DNA of 64,000 nt from Geobacillus genomosp. 3 (GCF_000445995.2 NC_022080.4:2142001-2206000); one strand, 5' to 3'; shown: positions 26,575 through 35,365, counted from the stretch's first letter. Notes: generated from the sequence alone by a model not told the origin. Translations and numbers: made by a program.

Positions 26575-28075
26575 TTTGCCGCCTCCCGGTGAAAAACATC
26601 TGCCATAGCTCTTCACGCCAGTAGCGGACCGGCGCCGCATCGAGGCGGCGGGTGGCACGCATATAGGCATCAGGCTGCAAACCGCAATGGTCGCAGCAAG
26701 CGTCCGGCCTGTCCGCCAGCTTCTCCCCGAACGGAAGAACCATTGCCGCGCGGCGGCAGGAAGAGGTGTGCACCCAACCGTCCATTTCATGCAGCTTTTT
26801 TCGCTTCCATTGCCGCCGCGCCTCCATGGCGGCGGCCACTCTTTCATACAGCTGTTCCTTCGTCTCAACGACGGGGCATTTCGGCGCCGCCGTTTGTCCC
26901 CATTCTAAGAAATACGCCACGAGCCGTTTTTGTATGTCCGTAAATCCACTCGTTTCGAGGGCGGCCTTCCATCGCTCCGCGTCCGCCGGCAGCCGCTGGA
27001 ACCATTCCCGCAGCGCGCTCAGGTTGGGAAGCTCCGCTTCAGCCACCGCCTGGGCGATAGCCCGATCGCCATCAGCATAAAACAACACCGCCAGGCTCGG
27101 CTTCCCGTCGCGTCCAGCCCGTCCGATTTCCTGCACATACGCCTCAAGCTGGGCCGGCATATGAAAATGGAGCACGAACCGGACGTTTTCTTTGTTCACA
27201 CCCATCCCAAACGCGCTCGTGCAACAAACGAGATCAAGCTGGCCATATAAAAATTGTTGCTGCACAAGCAGCCGTTGCTCCCCGTCCATGCCGGCATGGT
27301 AATACGCCACCCGCCCCGCCCCGCTCTGTTCAAGCCGGCGCGCCATTTCTTCCGCCCATTGACGGCTCGAAAAGTAAACGATCCCCGGCCCCTCAAGCCG
27401 CTGCGCGTATTTGGCTAAGCGCACCGCTTTTTCCTCAGTCGACAGGCAATGTTCGACCTTTAAAGCGATGTTCGGGCGATCAACAGAATAAATATGGCAG
27501 CAGGCGTTTTTCATCCCGAGCGTGCGGACGATATCGCTCCGCACCTCCGGCGGCGCTGTCGCCGTCAGCGCCAGACACGGTGGAAAGCCGAGGGCACGCC
27601 GGACCGCCCCCAGCTTTAAAAAGTCCGGGCGGAAATCATAACCCCATTGAGAAATACAATGCGCCTCATCGACGACGAACAGGGAAATGTGTGCGCGTCC
27701 AAGCGCAGCTAAAAACTTCGCTGATTGCAGCATTTCCGGCGAAGTGTAAATGAAGCGAAAACCGGACAGCGAGGCGAGCGCCTGCCATTTTTCTTCCGCA
27801 TCGAGCAGGCTATGGAAAGCAATCACCCGTTTTTCCCCACGACGGCGCAACTGTTCGACTTGGTCTTCCATGAGCGAGACGAGCGGTGAGACAATAAGCA
27901 CGCTTCCGGGGAGCAAATACGCCGGCAGCTGGTAGCAAAGCGACTTGCCGCTTCCAGTCGGCAGCATCGCCAACACATCACGTCCGGCAAGCACGTCTTC
28001 AACCACTTCCCGTTGCCCCGGACGGAATGAAGCATGTCCAAACTGCGCACGCAATATTTTGATTAATTCATCCAA
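26558..28075 (-). CDS. recQ: RecQ-family ATP-dependent DNA helicase (RecS)
   Basis: A 505-residue superfamily 2 helicase acting in recombination and fork repair. Walker A GSGKS lies at residues 41-45, with the Q-motif FRPGQREV just before it, DEAH in VVDEAHCISQWG near residue 135, and helicase motif VI IGRAGRDG near residue 310. There is a zinc-binding cysteine cluster (CCDHCG) at the C-terminus, and no HRDC domain. The length resembles B. subtilis RecS (YpbC), the shorter of its two RecQ homologues. It overlaps ypbB by 13 bases. Confidence 0.95.
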   Translation of the reverse strand: MDELIKILRAQFGHASFRPGQREVVEDVLAGRDVLAMLPTGSGKSLCYQLPAYLLPGSVLIVSPLVSLMEDQVEQLRRRGEKRVIAFHSLLDAEEKWQALASLSGFRFIYTSPEMLQSAKFLAALGRAHISLFVVDEAHCISQWGYDFRPDFLKLGAVRRALGFPPCLALTATAPPEVRSDIVRTLGMKNACCHIYSVDRPNIALKVEHCLSTEEKAVRLAKYAQRLEGPGIVYFSSRQWAEEMARRLEQSGAGRVAYYHAGMDGEQRLLVQQQFLYGQLDLVCCTSAFGMGVNKENVRFVLHFHMPAQLEAYVQEIGRAGRDGKPSLAVLFYADGDRAIAQAVAEAELPNLSALREWFQRLPADAERWKAALETSGFTDIQKRLVAYFLEWGQTAAPKCPVVETKEQLYERVAAAMEARRQWKRKKLHEMDGWVHTSSCRRAAMVLPFGEKLADRPDACCDHCGLQPDAYMRATRRLDAAPVRYWREELWQMFFTGRRQNEAAK

Positions 28076-29109
28076 CGTCCCACTTCCTTTGCTAAAACGA
28101 GACGAATCTCAAAATAACTCGCTGCACCGCCGAGCGCCTCACGAATATCCTTTAACTTGCGCGTCCCCAGCGCCCGCGCCGCCGCTTGGATCGAAACCGC
28201 CTTCCCGTCTGCCACAAACGGAGCGATCGAAAAGCCCGGCACATTGGCAGCAATTTCGACAATATGGTCCTCAACCGTACTCCGCTTCAGGCGGCGAAAT
28301 TTCGCGATTTCTTCCACTGTTTTCCCTTTCTGCAGCCATTCGTACGTTTTTCGCGCCGATTGCGTCAGCTGCACCGGCGCCAGCCCGGCCATCAGCTCCG
28401 CCATCAGCGGAGCGCGACCAGCCTCAGCCTCCGTCATCATATAATGAAGAACGTTGCGAAATTGGAACTGCACATAGAGCGCATCTGTTTGCAAATAGGC
28501 AGCGATTTGTTCCGCCGTCCAGCCGATGCGCGCGGCGCTTGTAAGCCGCAGCGTAAACACTGTCGCCTCTTCCTCGGAGACGGCTTCAAGCAGCCGGATG
28601 AGCTCCTCGTAGAACGAGGCCGTGAGCGTTTGGCGTGAGCCGTTCGCGAGCAAATATTGCTTTACCCACTCAAGCGTCCGCTCGTCACGGCAAATCGGCG
28701 TAAAGCGCCGCCCGTAAACGAGATTGGACAGCGTCTGGCCAACAAGAGAGAGCCGCTGCCAAAACAGCCGGTCTATGTCGTGATAACGCCAGCCGTTCAA
28801 ATGGCGAGGAAGCGACATTTCCCGCCCGTCAAGCCATTGCTTTCCGGCCTCTGTCAGCCTGTACGTTCGGTTGCCCCCCGGCGCGGCCAACCGCCGTTCA
28901 GTGAGCTCCCGTACAGCCGTCTCAAGTTCGGCCATCGTCACATTTTTCCATGTGCCAAAAAACGGCTCAAGCCGAAACCATCTGCTGTCTTGCAACGTTT
29001 GAGCCGACTTTTTTCCAGAAAATAAATGGTACACCGCCGCCAGCGTCCGTTCGCCATCGAACCGGCGCAAACAGTGCGCCAGCAAAACTAGGGCATAGCC
29101 TTGCCGCAT
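28063..29109 (-). CDS. ypbB: YpbB family helix-turn-helix protein
   Basis: A 348-residue protein starting MRQGYALVLLAHCLRRF at ATG 29109, behind GGGAGG. The C-terminal part has a helix-turn-helix segment (TVEEIAKFRRLKRSTVEDHIVEI), similar to the HTH domain found beside RecQ proteins. It is fused in sequence context to recQ through a 13-base overlap, as in B. subtilis, so a role linked to the helicase is inferred. Length is close to the 352 residues of YpbB. Confidence 0.88.
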   Translation of the reverse strand: MRQGYALVLLAHCLRRFDGERTLAAVYHLFSGKKSAQTLQDSRWFRLEPFFGTWKNVTMAELETAVRELTERRLAAPGGNRTYRLTEAGKQWLDGREMSLPRHLNGWRYHDIDRLFWQRLSLVGQTLSNLVYGRRFTPICRDERTLEWVKQYLLANGSRQTLTASFYEELIRLLEAVSEEEATVFTLRLTSAARIGWTAEQIAAYLQTDALYVQFQFRNVLHYMMTEAEAGRAPLMAELMAGLAPVQLTQSARKTYEWLQKGKTVEEIAKFRRLKRSTVEDHIVEIAANVPGFSIAPFVADGKAVSIQAAARALGTRKLKDIREALGGAASYFEIRLVLAKEVGRWMN

Positions 29110-29130
29110 CCTTGTTCCTCCCTCACCTCT

Positions 29131-29139
29131 ATTGTAACA
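29131..29139 (-). promoter_or_regulatory. Extended -10 promoter of the ypbB-recQ operon
   Basis: On the minus strand TGTTACAAT is an extended -10 (TG-n-TACAAT) about 22 bases before the ypbB start codon. No good -35 is seen. Confidence 0.5.
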
Positions 29140-29247
29140 AAAATTATCCGGTTGGTCGGCACGAAAAATATGAGGTTGGCAGCCGCCCTCTGTAACGAAA
29201 ATAAACGGCATGCATATGTGTAAAAATACGGGAGAACAATTTTTTAG

Positions 29248-29276
29248 TTGAAAAGCGAGGCGAACGGTCTTATTAT
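29248..29276 (+). promoter_or_regulatory. Sigma-A promoter of fer
   Basis: TTGAAA (29248-29253), 17 bases, TATTAT (29271-29276). It is the best-formed vegetative promoter near fer, 80 bases before the start codon. Confidence 0.8.
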
Positions 29277-29350
29277 AAAAGTGAAAGTTCATTTCCGAGC
29301 AGGCAACACGGAGATGGCCCGTCCGTTTCCAATAAACTTGGGGAGGTTAG

Positions 29351-29605
<255 letters not shown>

Positions 29606-29610
29606 GCCCC

Positions 29611-29641
29611 CCCTCTTGCCGAATCGGCAAGAGGGTTTTTT
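29611..29641 (+). terminator. Terminator after fer
   Basis: A 10-bp stem, CCCTCTTGCC (29611-29620) with GGCAAGAGGG (29626-29635), followed by T6. Confidence 0.93.
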
Positions 29642-29693
29642 GGTCGAGACGTGAAAAAATGCCATTCCATAAGTAGCGCATCCTGGGCGAACA

Positions 29694-29741
29694 TGCTAAA
29701 ATAAGATTGTCTTGTCCGCCGTCAGCCGGCGGACAAGTTTT
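29694..29741 (+). promoter_or_regulatory. ppa promoter and 5' hairpin
   Basis: TGCTAAAAT (29694-29702) is an extended -10. A perfect 10-bp stem, CTTGTCCGCC (29711-29720) with GGCGGACAAG (29728-29737), followed by T4, would sit at the very 5' end of the transcript, 43 bases before the ppa start. It could stabilise the message or act as an attenuator. Confidence 0.5.
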
Positions 29742-29779
29742 CATGCATACATAACGAGCAAAAAAAGGAGGAACGGGTT

Positions 29780-30283
29780 ATGGCATTCGAAAATAAAATT
29801 GTCGAAGCGTTTATCGAAATTCCAACCGGCAGCCAAAACAAATACGAGTTCGACAAAGAGCGGGGCATCTTCAAGCTCGACCGCGTCTTGTACTCGCCGA
29901 TGTTTTATCCGGCTGAATACGGCTACTTGCAAAATACATTGGCGCTTGACGGCGATCCGCTCGACATTTTGGTCATTACGACGAACCCGACGTTCCCGGG
30001 CTGTGTCATCGATACGCGCGTTATCGGCTTTTTAAACATGATCGACAGCGGGGAGGAAGATGCGAAACTAATCGGCGTGCCGGTTGAAGATCCCCGCTTT
30101 GATGAAGTCCGCTCGATCGAAGACTTGCCGCAGCACAAACTGAAAGAGATCGCCCACTTCTTTGAACGTTATAAAGACTTGCAAGGCAAGCGGACGGAAA
30201 TCGGCACATGGGAAGGGCCGGAAGCCGCCGCGAAACTGATTGAAGAGTGCATCGCCCGCTACAATGAGCAAAAAAATCAATAA
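29780..30283 (+). CDS. ppa: Inorganic pyrophosphatase, family I
   Basis: Hydrolyses pyrophosphate to phosphate, driving biosynthetic reactions in the cytosol. The 167-residue protein has the family I signature DGDPLDILV near residue 54 and the earlier YPAEYGYLQNT and EIPTGSQNKYEFDKE motifs with substrate- and Mg-binding residues. This is the hexameric soluble type, unlike the manganese-dependent family II enzyme of B. subtilis. AAGGAGGA precedes ATG 29780. Confidence 0.97.
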   Translation: MAFENKIVEAFIEIPTGSQNKYEFDKERGIFKLDRVLYSPMFYPAEYGYLQNTLALDGDPLDILVITTNPTFPGCVIDTRVIGFLNMIDSGEEDAKLIGVPVEDPRFDEVRSIEDLPQHKLKEIAHFFERYKDLQGKRTEIGTWEGPEAAAKLIEECIARYNEQKNQ

Positions 30284-30342
30284 TTGACATTAGACACTCA
30301 TCACCATCGAGACCGCAAACCTTGTTGATTTCCGAACTATCT

Positions 30343-30371
30343 CGCCCATATCTTTTGGTATGGGCGTTTTT
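30343..30371 (+). terminator. Terminator after ppa
   Basis: An 8-bp stem, CGCCCATA (30343-30350) with TATGGGCG (30359-30366), then T5 and a further T-rich run. Confidence 0.88.
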
Positions 30372-30438
30372 CTTTTTCTAAACCCGAACATTCTTACACA
30401 AAAAAGCGCTTTCATTTGTATAACCTCTTCAGACCCCA

Positions 30439-30482
30439 TTGACAGAACCCATTTTCGTATGTTAAATTATCAGAAATTTAAC
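30439..30482 (+). promoter_or_regulatory. serA promoter with overlapping palindrome
   Basis: TTGACA (30439-30444), 17 bases, TTAAAT (30462-30467). A perfect inverted repeat, GTTAAATT (30461-30468) with AATTTAAC (30475-30482), overlaps the -10 and start region, which is the position expected of a repressor operator. The binding protein is unknown. Confidence 0.65.
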
Positions 30483-30510
30483 ATCTCCGAAAAAGAAAGG
30501 GGCACCGACT

Positions 30511-32085
30511 GTGTTTCGCGTACTCGTTTCTGACGCCATTAGCGAAGAAGGCTTGGCGCCGTTGCGCACATCAGCGCATATTGACATCGTGCAGCAAAAA
30601 GTGAGTGAAGTGGAGGAACAATTGCATACGTTTGACGCCCTGCTTGTACGCAGCGCGACGAAAGTAACAGAAGAGCTATTGGAGAAAATGACGAACTTGA
30701 AAATTGTCGGCCGCGCCGGGGTTGGCGTCGACAACATCGATATTGACGCGGCAACAAAACGCGGCATTGTCGTCATTAATGCACCGAACGGCAATACGAT
30801 TTCGGCTGCCGAACATACATTCGCGATGATGGCAGCGCTCGTCCGTCGCATTCCACAGGCGCACATTTCCGTCAAATCGCGGGAATGGAATCGTTCGGCG
30901 TTTGTCGGCAACGAGCTGCTCGGCAAAAAACTCGGCGTGATCGGCTTCGGCCGCATCGGATCGGAAGTCGCAAAGCGGGCGCGCGCGTTTGGCATGACCG
31001 TGCACGTCTACGACCCATTTTTGACAAAGGAGCGGGCGGAAAAACTCGGCGTCTCGATCCATTCGCTCGATGACGTGCTGGCTTCTGCCGACATCATCAC
31101 CGTCCATACACCGTTGACGAAAGAAACAAGGGGCTTGCTTGGCACGGAAAATTTGGCGAAAACGAAAAAAGGAGTGTATTTAGTCAACTGCGCCCGCGGC
31201 GGCATCATCGACGAGCAGGCGCTCATTCCGTTTTTGGAAAACGGCCATGTCGCCGGCGTCGCCCTCGACGTCTTTGAACAAGAGCCGCCGGGCGACCATC
31301 CGCTTTTGGCGTTTGATAATGTCATCGTTACGCCGCATTTAGGGGCGTCGACGGTCGAAGCGCAGCTAAACGTCGCCACCCAAGTGGCCGAAGAGTTGCT
31401 CCACTTTTTCGAAGGGCAGCCGGTCACCTCGTCGATCAACTTGCCGGCTTTGTCGAAAGACGTCTATGAAAAAATTCAATCATTCTATCATTTAGGACGG
31501 AAACTCGGCTTAATCGCTTCGCAGTTTATGAACATCCCGGTGCAAGAGTTGTCCGTCACGTATGCTGGTACGGTCGCCGATTTGGAAACAACATACATCA
31601 CCCGCAGCTTGCTAGCCGGCTTCTTGCAGCCGCGCGTCGCCTCTACCGTCAATGAGGTCAACGCCGCCATGGTTGCCAAAGAGCGCGGCATTACGTACGG
31701 TGAAAAATTTTCCGATGAAACGCATGGGTATGCGAACTCCATTTCGCTCACCGTCCATGGCGAGAACAAAACGTTCACGATCAAAGGAACGCACGTGCCG
31801 AACTACGGCGACCGCATCGTCCACTTTGACGGTGTCGCCATCGACTTCGCCCCGGAAGGCCATCTCCTTTACATTCAGCACCAAGACCGGCCTGGGATGA
31901 TCGGCAAAGTCGGGAACGTGCTCGGGGCGCATGATATCAACATCGCGACGATGCAAGTCGGCCGGCAAGAAGCGGGTGGAAAGGCCATGATGATCCTCTC
32001 GCTTGACAAGCCGGTTGATGATGCCGTATTAAAAGCATTGACCCAAATTGCGGACATTGAAACCGTCAAACGGCTTGAGGCGTAA
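30511..32085 (+). CDS. serA: D-3-phosphoglycerate dehydrogenase
   Basis: The first step of serine synthesis, oxidising 3-phosphoglycerate to phosphohydroxypyruvate with NAD. The 524-residue long-form enzyme has the NAD motif GFGRIGSEVAKRA near residue 147, the catalytic loop NCARGGIIDEQAL near residue 228, and PHLGASTVEAQ with the active histidine near residue 278. An intervening domain and a C-terminal ACT domain (about 450-524) for serine feedback follow. The gene has its own promoter and terminator. AAAGG precedes the start. Confidence 0.96.
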   Translation: MFRVLVSDAISEEGLAPLRTSAHIDIVQQKVSEVEEQLHTFDALLVRSATKVTEELLEKMTNLKIVGRAGVGVDNIDIDAATKRGIVVINAPNGNTISAAEHTFAMMAALVRRIPQAHISVKSREWNRSAFVGNELLGKKLGVIGFGRIGSEVAKRARAFGMTVHVYDPFLTKERAEKLGVSIHSLDDVLASADIITVHTPLTKETRGLLGTENLAKTKKGVYLVNCARGGIIDEQALIPFLENGHVAGVALDVFEQEPPGDHPLLAFDNVIVTPHLGASTVEAQLNVATQVAEELLHFFEGQPVTSSINLPALSKDVYEKIQSFYHLGRKLGLIASQFMNIPVQELSVTYAGTVADLETTYITRSLLAGFLQPRVASTVNEVNAAMVAKERGITYGEKFSDETHGYANSISLTVHGENKTFTIKGTHVPNYGDRIVHFDGVAIDFAPEGHLLYIQHQDRPGMIGKVGNVLGAHDINIATMQVGRQEAGGKAMMILSLDKPVDDAVLKALTQIADIETVKRLEA

Positions 32086-32090
32086 TCATA

Positions 32091-32125
32091 AAAACGCAGG
32101 CTTCCTGTTTCGAAGCCTGCGTTTT
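32091..32125. terminator. Bidirectional terminator serA / hisJ-like
   Basis: A perfect 14-bp inverted repeat (32091-32104 with 32112-32125) flanked by A4 and T4, AAAACGCAGG arm, between two convergent genes. Confidence 0.9.
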
Positions 32126-32144
32126 CTCGTGATTATCGTTCCGT

Positions 32145-32957
32145 TCAGCCGAGCGGCACCGCTTTCCGCTCCCCTTTCGAGAACGTCATCAGCTCGGTGT
32201 AGCCGACGCTGCGGGCGAATTCGATCGCCTTGTCAAAGTCCGCACCGACATGTTCCGGCACGTGCGCGTCAGAGGAGAAGACGATAGGGATGCCTTTTTC
32301 ATAGCACATTTTCAGCAAACGAGGATCCGGGTACAGCTCGCCGACCGGCTTGCGCAGTCCAGCCGTGCTGATTTCAACGCACGTTTTCGAATTGGCAAGC
32401 GCCGTCGTCGCCCGGTCGTATTGTTCGAGCAAAAATTCCTCATCTTCCGGGACATATTTAAAAATTTTCACCAAATCAAGGTGCCCGATAATATCAAATA
32501 AGTTCGATTCGGCTAGCGTCACGACTTGATCGAAATATTTGCGGTATGTATCGTACAAATCGCGCCGTTCCCACTCGCGGCGATATTCGACTAAATCGAT
32601 GCCGAAATCGTCCACCCAATGAATGGAACCGATCACATAGTCAAAATCGTATGCGCGGATGAACGCCGCCATCTCTTCATGCTTGCCTGGCGTATAATCC
32701 ATTTCGATCGACATTTTTACATCGATGCCGGCATCCCACGCTTCATGGAACAGCCGGACGTAGTCAGCCATATCGTAGCAGCGGCGCGCTTCCACCCATG
32801 GATTGGACAAAATGTTTTTTGTTTGGTAAAAATGATACGCGTGTTCGGAAATGCCGAAATGTCTAATCCCTTTTCTCGCTGCTTCGTCCGTAAACCGGCG
32901 CAAATAATCAAGCGTCAGCGTCCCCCGTTCGAGATGGTTATGGTAGTCGGTCAACAT
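32145..32957 (-). CDS. PHP-domain histidinol-phosphatase, HisJ family
   Basis: A 270-residue PHP-domain metallo-phosphoesterase. It starts MLTDYHNHLERG at ATG 32957, with the first metal-binding HxH motif in DYHNH. FGISEHAYHF, EMDYTPG, IGSIHW and SSDAHVPEHVG supply the remaining ligands. This pattern is typical of HisJ, which releases phosphate from histidinol phosphate. No other his gene is nearby, so a different phosphoester substrate remains possible. GGAGAGGAG precedes the start. Confidence 0.85.
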   Translation of the reverse strand: MLTDYHNHLERGTLTLDYLRRFTDEAARKGIRHFGISEHAYHFYQTKNILSNPWVEARRCYDMADYVRLFHEAWDAGIDVKMSIEMDYTPGKHEEMAAFIRAYDFDYVIGSIHWVDDFGIDLVEYRREWERRDLYDTYRKYFDQVVTLAESNLFDIIGHLDLVKIFKYVPEDEEFLLEQYDRATTALANSKTCVEISTAGLRKPVGELYPDPRLLKMCYEKGIPIVFSSDAHVPEHVGADFDKAIEFARSVGYTELMTFSKGERKAVPLG

Positions 32958-32987
32958 CTGCCCTTCTCCTCTCCTGATGTTTTCCTC

Positions 32988-33017
32988 ATTATAACGCATC
33001 ACCGCAAAAGAGGACAA
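32988..33017 (-). promoter_or_regulatory. Sigma-A promoter of the hisJ-like gene
   Basis: On the minus strand TTGTCC (33017-33012), 18 bases, TATAAT (32993-32988), about 31 bases before the start codon. Confidence 0.65.
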
Positions 33018-33040
33018 CCGTTTTGCGAATATTCATCCAA

Positions 33041-33127
33041 TCATCCGCTAGCGCCAACAAGAAACAACAACCCGACACATACCGCCACACCGGCGACCGC
33101 CAAGAGCCTTCTCATGACATCGTCCAT
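33041..33127 (-). CDS. Putative 28-residue single-TM peptide
   Basis: A short open frame, MDDVMRRLLAVAGVAVCVG to the end LLFLVGASG. Its ATG 33127 has GGAGGGG six bases upstream, the best ribosome binding site in this gap. After a charged start the rest is one hydrophobic helix. It could be a genuine small membrane protein or a leader-like peptide. No family is recognised. Confidence 0.5.
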   Translation of the reverse strand: MDDVMRRLLAVAGVAVCVGLLFLVGASG

Positions 33128-33264
33128 TCTTCACCCCTCCTTGCCTTCTTCATGCCATATATGTCTTATGTTAAAACGATGGCCGATAGAACAACACCGC
33201 GACAACATTAACAAAACTGTAACAAAATGCACGGCCGGAAAGCGGGCGAGGGCGGCACCGAACG

Positions 33265-34383
33265 CTATGGCCCGGCGGCTGTCAGCAGCCCGGCGTTCGG
33301 ACCGGCCGGCACTTTGATCGCCTTCCCGAGCGGATACGGACCGATAGCCGAGCGGTCATTGGCCGCCAACGTCACCTCAAGCAAGCCGAACTCTTTCGCT
33401 GTCAATAAAATCGCTTCTGCCATGCGCGCTGCATCCGTTGTGTCAGGCGAGGCGGAAAAGCGAAGCGACACGGCGGCATACCGTCCGTTGACATCGACCC
33501 GCTCAACCTCCACTTCCGGTGGAATGGCCGGCTCAAGTCCGCGGCCGCCCGATTTTTTCATCCGCTGCACCGCCTCAGGAAACGAGCGGGCGTTGCTCGG
33601 GGCCGAGATGAGTACCGCATGGCCGAACGAAGAAAGGCGGTTTATATAATAAATTCGTTTTTGCTGATCCACTTTTGTCGTTTTAAGCTGTCCGGACGCC
33701 GACAGGTAAAGGCCTTCCTCCGCTCCGGTGAAAAAGCGGATGTTCTGCCCGCCCATCTGCCTCACTGTTTCCGCCACCGCCACTAAAAACAGCCGCTGCT
33801 CCTCGCGATCGGCAGTAAATATGCGATGGCGGGCCGGAACGTGCACCGCCCACACGCGCCCGTTGCCTGCTTCTGGCGCCATCGTGACGCCATCTAGCCA
33901 TTTGGCTGCGCCCCGCAGCGCCGAGCGGCTGAGTTCATCCAGCGCTGCGGCCAGCCGTTCTCCCGGGGCAAAACGACCGAAAAGCGGGACGGCCACCGGT
34001 ACAACCATGCCGATTTTCCGGTCAGGCAGGGCGATGACCGCTGTGCTTGCCGCTTCATTCGCCATGAGCGGCGCCACGTCAGCTGCCATCATCACTTCGG
34101 CGCGGGAAGAAGCGTCCTTCCTCTCCCATGTCTGGACAGCGGATGAAGAGGCTTCCTGTTTGTCTACCCGTTCTGGAATGATTAGACGGGAACCGGCAAA
34201 CACAGTGACAATCAACACCGCCGCCGATGCGGCCGCCGGAAGCCAGCGTCGCCTCCAACGCGCGGCCCGCCGGGCGCGCTCCAGCCGCTCATAAACGTCC
34301 GCTTTCGCTCGGCGGTCTTTGACGACGGGCAACTGTCTAAGGCCGTGTTGGATGCATCGCTCATTCCAGTTGAGCTTTTTCAT
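33265..34383 (-). CDS. rsiX: RsiX-like anti-sigma-X factor
   Basis: A 372-residue membrane protein: a cytoplasmic N-terminal region rich in arginine, one membrane segment at about residues 47-68, and a large extracellular part. The extracellular part has two similar modules that resemble GerMN domains (RLFLVAVAETVRQMGG and ARMAEAILLTAKEFG helices). It overlaps the sigX end by 23 bases and is cotranscribed with it. Size and position match B. subtilis RsiX, which sequesters SigX. Confidence 0.82.
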   Translation of the reverse strand: MKKLNWNERCIQHGLRQLPVVKDRRAKADVYERLERARRAARWRRRWLPAAASAAVLIVTVFAGSRLIIPERVDKQEASSSAVQTWERKDASSRAEVMMAADVAPLMANEAASTAVIALPDRKIGMVVPVAVPLFGRFAPGERLAAALDELSRSALRGAAKWLDGVTMAPEAGNGRVWAVHVPARHRIFTADREEQRLFLVAVAETVRQMGGQNIRFFTGAEEGLYLSASGQLKTTKVDQQKRIYYINRLSSFGHAVLISAPSNARSFPEAVQRMKKSGGRGLEPAIPPEVEVERVDVNGRYAAVSLRFSASPDTTDAARMAEAILLTAKEFGLLEVTLAANDRSAIGPYPLGKAIKVPAGPNAGLLTAAGP

Positions 34384-34906
34384 GTTGCCACCCCTCTCGT
34401 TCTTCCTCTTCCTCCATATATTGCTTCAGCGCTTTTAGCGCACGATGTTGCGTCGTCTTCACCTTGCTCTCTGTCCAGCCGAGCGCCGCCGCCGTTTCCG
34501 CGATCGACAGTGACTGGATGAACCGGAGGACGAGCACAAGCTGCTGATCAACCGTACAGCGCGCCAAACAGCGGTACATAAGTTGAATTTCCTCCTTTTG
34601 AATGGCGACCTCCTCCGGCATCGGTTCATCCGCACCGATCGATTCCGCACTCCATTCCGGCGGACCGGCCCATTTGCGCCGATGCTTTTGCCGGCGGAAA
34701 AAATCGATCGCCACATGGCGCGCAATGGACAGCAGCCACGTTTTTTCACTGCATTGCCCTTTAAACCGCTTATACGAACGCAGTACTTTCACATACACTT
34801 CTTGGACTAAATCTTCGGCATGCTCTCGATTCCGCACCATGTAAAACAAAAAATTAAACAAATCATCATGATATTTTTCATACAACTGTTCAAAGACGGG
34901 GTCCAT
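34361..34906 (-). CDS. sigX: ECF sigma factor SigX
   Basis: A 181-residue extracytoplasmic-function sigma factor. Region 2 spans the N-terminal half (FEQLYEKYHDDLFNFLFYMV, then DLVQEVYVKVLRSY and WLLSIARHVAIDFFR). Region 4 lies in LRFIQSLSIAETAAALGWTESKVKTTQHRALKAL. In Bacillus, SigX controls cell envelope charge and cationic peptide resistance. ATG 34906 follows AGGGGGAG. Unusually, a strong terminator lies just 36 bases upstream of the start. Confidence 0.92.
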   Translation of the reverse strand: MDPVFEQLYEKYHDDLFNFLFYMVRNREHAEDLVQEVYVKVLRSYKRFKGQCSEKTWLLSIARHVAIDFFRRQKHRRKWAGPPEWSAESIGADEPMPEEVAIQKEEIQLMYRCLARCTVDQQLVLVLRFIQSLSIAETAAALGWTESKVKTTQHRALKALKQYMEEEEEREGWQHEKAQLE

Positions 34907-34941
34907 CGTCTCTCCCCCTATTCTTTCCATGGACTGCAGCC

Positions 34942-34973
34942 AAAAAAAATCCCATTATCTTCATGATAACGGG
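34942..34973 (-). terminator. Terminator-like hairpin immediately before sigX
   Basis: On the minus strand CCCGTTATC (34973-34965), a five-base loop, GATAATGGG (34959-34951) with one G-U pair, then T8 (34949-34942). It ends whatever is transcribed from the IS-like relic to its right and would block read-through into sigX. Confidence 0.82.
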
Positions 34974-34989
34974 TGAAAAGCGAAAAGGG

Positions 34990-35335
34990 AACTGTTTTTT
35001 CGGTGAACGACTCACCGGTTAGCGAACGCTTGAAGCGGGAGCTTCTCTATTCCACGACGAACGCAACCTTTCGTCTCCCTGAGCGCGACTTCGGGTCGTT
35101 CCGACTCTAGGCATCCGATGATTCGGGGTTCTTTCGCGCCTTGGATCTTTTCCACATGGAAGGCGCTGCCTAGTTTTTGCATCGGATGTTCTCCATGCAC
35201 CCCCTTCATCTCCCGTTCACAAGGAACATGATCGATATGGATTGTATCATGCGTTTTGGCTGACGCCAGCCGACATTCCTCTCCCACCTACTGACCGGGT
35301 TACACCCTTCACGGTCCTTGAGGTGGGAGACTTCT
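34990..35335 (-). mobile_element. Hairpin-rich IS200/IS605-like relic
   Basis: About 345 bases with no conserved gene but dense secondary structure. At the right is a 10-bp stem, TCTCCCACCT (35280-35289) with AGGTGGGAGA (35321-35330), enclosing a nested GACCG/CGGTC stem. Next is GGCTGACGCCAGCC (35258-35271). At the left are three adjacent hairpins: GAAGCGGGAGCTTC (35032-35045), AGCGAACGCT (35021-35030) and the CGGTGA/TCACCG stem (35001-35017). On the minus strand the end reads GAGTCGTTCACC, like the TTCAC right ends of IS605-type elements. A 91-codon open frame (35012-35287) inside has no recognised domain. It may be the end of a tnpB element or a free structured RNA. Confidence 0.45.
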
Positions 35336-35365
35336 TTCGGAAATTGCGTTAAAAACGACAGGCGG

